Shown: piece after piece, positions 34,655 through 41,830 of the stretch
How positions within the stretch are numbered: position 1 is the first letter of the stretch
How the letters are laid out: every line of letters begins with the position of its first letter
NCBI GenBank assembly: GCA_012064415.1
Contig: SSNU01000142.1
Location: 1-44,300, forward strand
Length of the DNA: 44,300 nucleotides
Direction: 5' to 3'
DNA from: Gyrodactylus bullatarudis
Lineage: Eukaryota > Platyhelminthes > Monogenea > Gyrodactylidea > Gyrodactylidae
Position numbers and translations under genes: made by a program
Notes under the pieces: generated by a model
The model's database searches: none
The model's input: only the letters and a program-made list of their open reading frames with translations
Told to the model about the DNA's origin: nothing

Positions 34655-34790
34655 TGTCTACTCAATTCTGATTGGACCTTGGATACTGAACATTCATTGG
34701 CTACTGATTTGGGGCAGAGAGGTATAAAAGTATACCTAAATGCAAAAATTTAATATATCTCAAGTCATCATCTGTAGAATTCTACAAAAT
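34655..34790 (+). promoter_or_regulatory. Orphan Tigger-arm fragment with intact double-CCAAT/TATA cassette
   Basis: ATTGG (34670), CATTGG (about 34695), then GGGGCAGAGAGGTATAAAAG. About 50 bp downstream, ATATCTCAAGTCATCATCTG parallels CTATCTCGTGTCATCATGTG at the Tigger right end. It is a solo copy of the Tigger arm, about 100 bp upstream of the retrozyme-like repeat and facing it. The TATA box is better preserved than in the other orphan copy. Confidence 0.5.
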
Positions 34791-35090
34791 TGTACACTGA
34801 TATCGGTAATAGAGCTCAGGAGTTACATGAAGAGTGGGTTTTGTGTATAAAAATGTATACTCTATTAAACTTCCTGCAAAAAAACAGGCAATCGTAATTA
34901 AGCAACATGTAGAAATTACAGTGTTTTTTGACAATTAACCTACTAGCAAAGTGTGGTCATTGGTAATAAGTATATCCATATCAACTCTAACTTGATGGAG
35001 ATTGTCTTCTCGCACCTAGATGTTAAAAAATTCGGATAAGCAAGTGTCAATTCCATAAGAGAGTCAAATAATATTCAACTCACGTTGGAA

Positions 35091-35133
35091 GATGTAGACG
35101 CGTTTCGTCCTTATTAGGACTCGTCAGTACACC
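35091..35133 (-). ncRNA. Hammerhead ribozyme (minus-strand copy)
   Basis: This is the exact reverse complement of the ribozyme at 35511-35553. Predicted self-cleavage lies between 35097 and 35096 on the minus-strand transcript. All core nucleotides are present. Confidence 0.85.
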
Positions 35134-35214
35134 ATAGCCAGGATTCGAACCCAGGTCTTCAACGTTGTGAGGCAAAACCCCCGTTTGTCTCCTATTACTC
35201 AACACTCCCATGGT
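35131..35214 (-). ncRNA. tRNA-like domain (minus-strand copy)
   Basis: This is the mirror of 35430-35513: the same acceptor, T-arm and B-box on the minus strand, directly upstream of the minus-strand hammerhead. Confidence 0.6.
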
Positions 35215-35429
35215 ATTGACACCACCTACACACTGGTTTTTTGTAAATAAGCTCATGAAGAAATTAGAGTGTTTTTAGACAATTAACCTACTAGCAAGGT
35301 GTGGTCACAGGTAATTACTATCCATATGAACTCTAACTTGATGGAGATTGTCTTCTCACACCTAGATGTTAGAAATTCGGATAAGCATGTTGCTTATTTA
35401 CAAAAAACCAGTGTGTAGGTGGTGTCAAT

Positions 35430-35513
35430 ACCATGGGAGTGTTGAGTAATAGGAGACAAACGGGGGTTTTGCCTCACAACGTTGAAGACCTGGGTTCGAA
35501 TCCTGGCTATGGT
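35430..35513 (+). ncRNA. tRNA-like domain with Pol III B-box
   Basis: The acceptor stem pairs ACCATGG (35430-35436) with CTATGGT (35507-35513), 7/7 including one G-U. The T-arm is 35490-35506: a five-pair stem (two G-U) and the seven-base loop TTCGAAT, abutting the acceptor strand with no gap, as in real tRNAs. The B-box GGTTCGAATCC (35493-35503) is exact. The D-arm is weak but has GAGTAATAGG like type II tRNAs. The anticodon arm is degenerate (three pairs), so it is not a working tRNA. A variable arm can be placed at 35475-35488. The total of 84 nt fits a Ser/Leu-type origin. It probably supplies an internal RNA polymerase III promoter. Confidence 0.65.
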
Positions 35514-35553
35514 GTACTGACGAGTCCTAATAAGGACGAAACGCGTCTACATC
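35511..35553 (+). ncRNA. Hammerhead ribozyme (type I)
   Basis: Stem I: GGTGTA (35511-35516) pairs with TACATC (35548-35553), one G-U. The core is CTGACGA (35517-35523). Stem II: GTCC/GGAC (35524-35527 and 35534-35537) with a six-base loop. The GAAA core is at 35538-35541. Stem III is only two pairs (AC/GT, 35541-35542 and 35545-35546) closed by GC, giving the palindrome ACGCGT. The cleavage site is after C35547 (GTC). Every conserved core position is met. Very short palindromic stem III is typical of hammerheads in Penelope-like elements and retrozymes, which often act as dimers. Confidence 0.9.
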
Positions 35554-35701
35554 TTCCAACGTGAGTTGAATATTATTTGACTCTCTTATGGAATTGACAC
35601 TTGCTTATCCGAATTTTTTAACATCTAGGTGCGAGAAGACAATCTCCATCAAGTTAGAGTTGATATGGATATACTTATTACCAATGACCACACTTTGCTA
35701 G

Positions 35702-36050
35702 GAGGAAATCGTAATATAAACAGTTTTTAAAGGTTTCAGAAAAATCGATACTTCAAAATTATTTTAATCTGTGGTGAATTTTAACTTTTCATATAGTTTT
35801 CCTGTTCAAATAAAAATACATTCTAAGAGAATAAAAATTGAAAGTAGCTTATTCAAATTAGAACATCATACGTAAATATTAAAAGTTTTATCTTCGAGAA
35901 ATCAGACTCAACCGAGGTTATATATCAATACTCGATCAGATCTTTAAATATAATAAGACTCTCGAGACTTCTAGAATCACCAGTTGTCAATCTTTGCGAA
36001 TTCATAGAGGGTTAAAGAATGAGGTTGCCATGCAAAGTTTAAATTTGAAC
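35702..36050. other. AT-rich stretch
   Basis: Nothing is recognisable between the retrozyme-like locus and the next block. Confidence 0.4.
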
Positions 36051-36054
36051 GAAT

Positions 36055-36105
36055 TTTTATGGTGAACAAATCTTTATTTTCGCTGGTTCTCAAAGATTTG
36101 AAATT
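36055..36105 (-). promoter_or_regulatory. Fragment of the conserved promoter-like block (copy 4)
   Basis: Minus strand: TCTTTGAGAACCAGCGAAAA then TAAAGA, matching the downstream motif of copies 1-3 (TCTGA.GAGAACCG..GAAAATAAAGC). No TATA or CCAAT is visible at the expected distance, so only part is retained. Confidence 0.3.
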
Positions 36106-36519
36106 TATTTCAGTGTTGAGTAACCTTTGTTTTGAGCTGAGTCACCATCATTATAAAAAATAAGAAGAGGATGCCATCGTCTTCCAAATAAGGCCTACTC
36201 GGGCATACTCATCAGTGTGATACATGCCATATAATTACAAATTTTCAATAAGTGGTATCCTGCTTTATTGATTTTTAAAAGTTTTAATTTTTTGATTGGT
36301 TCCTCCCTGTTTCCAGGACTAACCCGTTTTTATTATTTGTACATTGGTAATCATAGTGCAATCAAAGTTTTTTATAATTATTTTTTCAAAATTTGATAAT
36401 TGGAGTTTTAGGAATTTTTTTTGTTAATTAATACTTTTTATTAAGTTGCTGAAAAGTACTTTGTAATCTGGTTATTGACTTCCCCCTCTGCTCTGAGTCT
36501 CTTACGGTGTGGCTTTTGG

Positions 36520-37265
36520 GAGGATTGTGGTTTTTGTGGTTAAGCTCTTAAAAGGTACATCGGCTTCACATAATTCTTTTGGACACAAAAGATAGGTTTC
36601 TCGCAGCTGACCAAAAAAGCCTCAGCACCTTTTAGGATATTGACGTTTTTTCCGTTTGGTTTGTAGATGATTTCAAATTTTATATAGGAAACATCTGCCT
36701 TACATGTTCTTTTATTGCCGTCTGACCCTTGTATTAATGTTCATCTATACGTTCTTCCAGTGTCCCGGTTGTATGCCATTACCATATGTATGTAATCACC
36801 ATTACAATGACACTTAAACTCATAAACAAAATTTGTCTGCTTTAATTCGTCAACTGGATCGTTTGAGAAGTTTTTAGCATTTTCTTAGTCTTGTACATTA
36901 TTCTCAGATTTACATTTGGGCAAGCCTCATTGAACGCATTTGTTATTTTCTTCTGGAACATCGAGACTGACTGGTCTCCTTCAAATGGAAAGCTGAGGAC
37001 AATATTTCCCTCTTTTGCTTCCTTAGATTTGCTTTTGGGAGTATACAGCTTGGACAGTTGATTAGTTTAATCGGATAATCGTTTGCCAGAAAGATGCTGA
37101 TCAGTTTTTCCAGTTCGTCTTCCCAGGTTGATTCTGATACGATTTGCCTCACTCTTTTAGCTAGAATTTTAAAATTTCTTCCTGTACAGACTATTGTCAA
37201 TAACCAATTTCCGATTAAGTTTTCTAAGAGTTCTTTGCTTCTTTTGATAAACCTGTAGCCCGTTA
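36520..37265 (-). pseudogene. Penelope-like element C-terminal fragment
   Basis: Minus-strand pieces in shifting frames: GYRFIKRSKELLENLIGN (37260-37205), VRQIVSESTWEDELEKLISI (about 37150-37090), then VLSFPFEGDQSVSMFQKKIT (about 37000-36945), and NFVYEFKCHCNGDYI (36830-36790). The last resembles the VVY.I.C.C...YIG entry of the GIY-YIG nuclease. The remainder of the nuclease is not clear. It is truncated close to the left end of the Merlin element at 37282. The family call is less certain than for the other fragments. Confidence 0.55.
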
Positions 37266-37711
37266 GTAAATATTTGATTTAGCAACGTAAGATGTCCTAA
37301 ATTCGATTTCTCATTTAAATATTAAATCTACTAGAAAAGCGTGATCACTGGTTGTTACGGCTAAAGTTGAGATCATCCCCCCCTCATAAATTCTTTATTA
37401 CTTAAAAGTAATTACTGAGACTTTAGAATATTAAATATATGCATAAATTATTATGATTGACTCACTTCTTAACAATTTTGATCCATCTCTTCAATTCCAG
37501 GTCTCCACATGTGAACAATGCTAAAAGTTTCGTATATCCATTTATATTCCCACAAAATTCAAAAAATCCATCATTAAAAACAAAATCTGTCTTCTAACTA
37601 TGCATTGTTTGAATACAAAAATTCAAAACACAAGTATTTTACAAATATTCAACGTTACTCTAATTATTGATGATATAACTATCCTCTATTTGGAGAAACT
37701 CTCATGCAATT

Positions 37712-38331
37712 TAATTGCACTAAACATGAATAATACCATTGGTATTATTCGTATATGCCAAAGAGTTGGTCTTATTGCTGAACAGATCCCTCATTCTTGT
37801 TCTGGAGTATCGAGATTTCTTAATCCCCAGAAACTAAATCGTTTTAAAGATGGTTATTGCTTTAGATGTCCTAAGTGCAAGTACTTAGAATCAATAAGGA
37901 AAAGTATGTTTTTCTCTATAAAATAATTTAATTCAGATACATTTTTCGAAGGATCCAAACTCGAGCTATGGAAGATCCTAAAAATTATCAGAATGGTTTC
38001 AAAGAAAACTGATAATCTAGAAAGTATGAAAAGAATCTTACCTGGATAGATAATTATTTCTGATGAATTCAAGTCCTACAAATGTCTACAAAATGAAGGA
38101 TACGAACATCATACAGTTTGTCACAAGTATGAGTTTGTCAGTGACAAGGGCGATCATACCCAGCGTATCGAAGCAATATGCGGAGCAGCAAAAAGATCCT
38201 GCTTCAAAGTTAGAAATAAAAGGAAAGGCTTGCTAGACTCATACCTTAACCTATATCTATTCGAAAGAAAGAATAGAGAATCCATGTTTAGTGCAAGTAT
38301 AAAAACAATCGCAATAATATATCCTTTGTAA
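37712..38331 (+). pseudogene. Merlin transposase, internally deleted, with a 33-nt intron
   Basis: The N-terminal part includes a zinc-ribbon-like C...C segment (FKDGYCFRCPKCKYLESIRK, to 37903), typical of Merlin/IS1016-type transposases. A GTATGT...TTCAG interval at 37904-37936 (33 nt, with an in-frame stop) follows. Splicing gives SIRK joined to NTFFEGSKLELWKIL, exactly the SIRKG.FFEGS.L block of the family. The segment with the first catalytic Asp is deleted after LKIIRM. The text resumes at KRILPG, then a TAG, then IIISDEFKSY (second Asp) and GDHTQRIEAICGAAKRS (third catalytic Glu), continuing to a stop at 38329-38331. Because of the deletion and the TAG it is inactive. Confidence 0.8.
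37904..37936 (+). other. Spliceosomal mini-intron, 33 nt
   Basis: Donor GTATGT and acceptor TTTAATTCAG are both strong. The interval contains an in-frame stop, and its removal restores a conserved transposase motif (SIRKNTFFEGSKL). This is the clearest intron in the window. Confidence 0.8.
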
Positions 38332-38907
38332 ACACTTATAATTTTACATCAAGATTTCTGTTTTATTCATTAAAAAAGAAAGTCTTAAAAACATATAAAT
38401 TTTATTGAGAAGACATGGTGAAGAAATCTTTTGACAAAAGGATAGATTGTTCAGAATAGTGATGTCATCAATGGTGAGAAGCAATAACACCAACTCTTTG
38501 GCATAGTATAATAATATCACGAATAGTACCAACGTTGAATATTTGTAAAATACTTGTGTTTTGAATTTTTGTATTCAAACAATGCATAGTTAGAAGACAG
38601 ATTTTGTTTTTAATGATGGATTTTTTGAATTTTGTGGGAATATAAATGGATATACGAAACTTTTAGCATTGTTCACATGTGGAGACCTGGAATTGAAGAG
38701 ATGGATCAAAATTGTTAAGAAGTGAGTCAATCATAATAATTTATGCATATATTTAATATTCTAAAGTCTCAGTAATTACTTTTAAGTAATAAAGAATTTA
38801 TGAGGGGGGGATGATCTCAACTTTAGCCGTAACAACCAGTGATCACGCTTTTCTAGTAGATTTAATATTTAAATGAGAAATCGAATTTAGGACATCTTAC
38901 GTTGCTT

Positions 38908-38970
38908 AATCGAGATTGTCTTCTAACATTTAGATGTTATAATTCGGATAAGCAAGTATCAATATGATTT
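38908..38970 (+). repeat. Fragment of the retrozyme-like repeat
   Basis: GAGATTGTCTTCTAACATTT to GATAAGCAAGTATCAAT matches 34999-35052 with several mismatches. It touches the right end of the Merlin element, so Merlin probably inserted beside or into an older copy. The ribozyme part is not included. Confidence 0.6.
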
Positions 38971-39101
38971 TTTTCATTGACTAATCAATCATTATTAATT
39001 TTTTCAAGAGAAAAAGAATTTACAGAGTAATTGATATTTTTTATAGAACTGAATAAAAAACATTCCTATACTATTTTGAGTTGTAAGAAATGACTTAACT
39101 T

Positions 39102-39887
39102 TTGCTTATTAAGTCAACTATATTATTTAATATTGTCTTCTCTCAAATAAATGTCACTGGAGCTAAGATCTTCAAATATGCTGATGATATGAAGATTATC
39201 TATAGCTTTGATGATTCTATTGATGTTGAATTCATTAACACATCTCTAAAAAATCTTTCAAATGATTTAAAAGCCTTCGGGCTTAGCATCAATGAAAGTA
39301 AAACTTTCTACACAACACCTTTTACTACGATCCCATAACAAGAAAATATACTTGTAAATGAAAAAAAAATCGATCACAATTCGTGATTTGGGAGTTAGAT
39401 ATAACAATTTTTTTGACTTTACAGATCATTATAAAGATATTCATAGATCCTTCATATCGAGATGTATGCAAATTCAGAAATGCATAAAAAATGACTTCAT
39501 GAAAGATTTTCTCTTTAAAATGATGGCACGATCTGTTGTTGAATTTTGTGCAGGATGCTGGAATCCTGAAAAACCTGAATGGTCTATGAAGCTTTAGAAA
39601 GTTGCCAAAATTTTCCGACGTAAACTCTCTGAGTCATACAGGAAAAAACTCAGTCTACCATCTAAATTATGGTTCAAAGAGACATCAAAAGCCTTCTTCT
39701 CATCAAAAAGTGCATCACTCCTCAAAGTCTTCCTGGACTCAGTGATCGATACAGAGTACAAGGAGAGATCAAGAATCTTGCAATCTTCAATAGAAGCAAA
39801 AATTTATTTGAAAAATTACCTAATATTATACAAAGAATGAGTTTATTTGAATTCAAAAGAGAAATTAACTCGAAATTCATTAACTAG
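39102..39887 (+). pseudogene. Non-LTR retrotransposon (LINE) 3' half
   Basis: The frame starts within the RT: GAKIFKYADDMKIIYSFDDS has an intact YADD catalytic box, followed by LSNDLKAFGLSINESKTF and, after a frame change, RDLGVRYNNFFDFTDHYKDI, the thumb region. PEWSMKL (then a stop) and KVAKIFRRKLS lead to the conserved tail (YRVQGEIKNLAIFNRSKNLF...NSKFIN, stop at 39885-39887) and an A-rich end with AATAAT repeats. It is 5'-truncated and frame-broken. It is the best reference copy for the fragments at 7735, 16584 and 22385. Confidence 0.85.
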
Positions 39888-39974
39888 AACCAAAAAAAAA
39901 ATAATAATAATTACTTATTTCCTTAACTATGAAAGATGTATATATATCTAGAAGTAATGAGTTAAAAAAGTAAA

Positions 39975-41507
39975 CTAAATCACAATTTAAACTATTTCTT
40001 ATGAAATTCTGACGCTTTACTAACTTATTCACATTCTAGAATCATTTAGATCACTTGAAGCCTGTCAACCCATATCAGAAAATATGTCTCCATTTAGTTA
40101 AAAAAAGAAATCTTCTTAAGTCTAAAGCTCACCTGTTGGATCATATTTATTACAGCAGGAAGTGAAATCTATAGTGATTACTGATCACATAATTACTCTT
40201 TCAATTTTCAACAAAGATATCACAGAATAAATACTGATTTCTAAGCTAGAAATTAGCTAGAAAATGTCCCTGCAGGACTAGGTCCTATAATAAAAAATTG
40301 AAATTATAAATATGTATGAATAGAGATCGACTTGTTGAAAAAAATGACTAAAAGATAAAATAAGACTATTGTTATCTGAATGCAACACTGGTGACATTAC
40401 CTCCTTTCAATGATAATGAATGAAACTAGAACTCTGAAGAAATTAGATAAAGTATCTAGATTTCCCTAAGTTATTTTTCTATTGTGACTGAAAAAATACT
40501 TGAAGAATCGTTACTGATAACTATATATATATTATTTCAAAGAATGGATTCAGATTTGCAAAGATTTTTTCTAAACTATTTTGATTATTACTGTTTTTAT
40601 ATATATCTTCATTATTTATTTTTCTAAACCCTTAATTATAATTGTACATAACAACTATTTTTAATATGAAAATGATAATTGTAAAGCAGAACATATGAAT
40701 TGTTCAATAAATTTTCATTTCATTGTTTATTTAATCAGTCAGTTGAAATGAAATGAAATTTATTGAACAATTCATCAGTTCTGCTTTGCATTCATCATTT
40801 TCATATAAAAATGGTTATCATGTACAAAAATAATAATAAGTTAAAGGAAAATAGAAAAAAGAAGAAAAATATTTTCATGTGTGTACAATAATAATTAAAA
40901 TAGTTTGTTATAAATCTGTTATAATCTAAATCTTATCTATGAAAAATATATATATAGTTATCATTATTGATTCTTCAAGTATTTTTCAATCACAATAGAA
41001 TTAATACTTTGGGAAATTAAGGTTCTTTTTCTAATTTCTTCAGAATTCTAGATTTTTCGATTATTATTCAAAAAAAAGAAAAGAAAAGCTTCTGTCACCA
41101 ATGTTCCATATTCAGATGATTATAATCTCATTATAGAGTATTCTACTATCTTCAAGTCATTTTCTTTAACCAGTTGATCACTATTAATTCATATTTAATT
41201 TTTTTAAAAGGACCAAATCCTAGCAGGGATACAGTTTCTAGCTATTTTTTAGCTTAGAATACAATATTTATTCGGTAAAATCTTTTGTTGAAATTCAAAA
41301 GAGCAATGATCAGTGATCATTGTTGATTACACTTCCTGCTGTGATGAATTAGATCCAGCAGGTGAGCTTAGACTTGAGATTATATTTTTTATCTAAAAAG
41401 GAGACATATTTTCTGATATGGGTTACCAGGCTTTAAGTGATCTATATAAATATAGAATATGAACAAGTTAGTAAAGTCTCAAAAGACATAGTTAAATTGT
41501 GATTTAA
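39975..41507. repeat. 1.5-kb imperfect palindrome (foldback)
   Basis: The two halves (39975-40722 and about 40748-41507) are diverged reverse complements about a centre near 40735. Landmarks pairing across it include AAATCACAATTTAA/GTGATTTAA at the ends, CATATCAGAAAATATGTCTCC, CTGAAGAAATTAGA, ACTTGAAGAATC and GAATTGTTCAATAAATTT. Arm divergence implies considerable age. The central part is an inverted pair of the start of repeat R2. No coding sequence was found. Its right end adjoins the Tigger element at 41510. Confidence 0.75.
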
Positions 41508-41830
41508 TATACAGTCAATCACCAAGAGAGTTTAAGGAATAGTGGAATCAAAAATCAGATGTAGAGTTGAAAGAATAGTGGAATGCAATGGTCTATTCGA
41601 AGGTATATAACGTAAATTCATACCCTCACACACATCCATGTATTTCACTTACAGTCTCAACATTGAAATATAGGAAGGGTAATTAAGTCGTATGAAAAGT
41701 AACGAGTAATTAGCAATGAAATTTTATTTGTTTAACCTGTTTTGACCATGACCTTAAAAATTTAGTTTACTACAATTCATTCATTGAGCATTTTTAATAT
41801 CCAAACAGAACATTAGTTACTTTTTTGAAC

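Larger units (their letters stand above)
34901..35701. mobile_element. Retrozyme-like repeat locus: tRNA-like fold plus hammerhead, tandem and inverted copies
   Basis: Copy 1 (34901-35249) is a full monomer of about 348 bp. Copy 2 (35250-35391) is a direct, truncated repeat of its start (period 348 at the CTAGCAA landmark, 34943 versus 35291). Copy 3 (35392-35701) is the reverse complement of 34943-35252: 310 bp with essentially no mismatches. Each full copy carries a tRNA-like domain and a hammerhead ribozyme; copy 1 reads leftward and copy 3 rightward. Near identity of the arms means recent duplication or gene conversion. Small tandem units with hammerheads are the hallmark of retrozymes, and tRNA-headed SINE-like repeats with hammerheads are known from schistosomes. 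A fragment is at 38908-38970. Confidence 0.75.
37282..38905. mobile_element. Merlin-type DNA transposon with 375-bp terminal inverted repeats
   Basis: Left arm 37282-37656 and right arm 38531-38905 are reverse complements of equal length, beginning GCAACGTAAGATGTCC. Only scattered mismatches occur, so the copy is fairly young. Inside lies a Merlin transposase remnant. 38440-38530, read on the minus strand, repeats the region around 37745-37790 (TATGCCAAAGAGTTGGT), so part of the coding region is present twice in inverted orientation. No clear 8-9 bp target duplication was found. Confidence 0.8.

Noticed and set aside
35430..35513. Functional tRNA gene
   Set aside because: The acceptor and T-arm fit, but the anticodon arm has only about three pairs and the D-arm is weak. 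The context is a repeat with a ribozyme.
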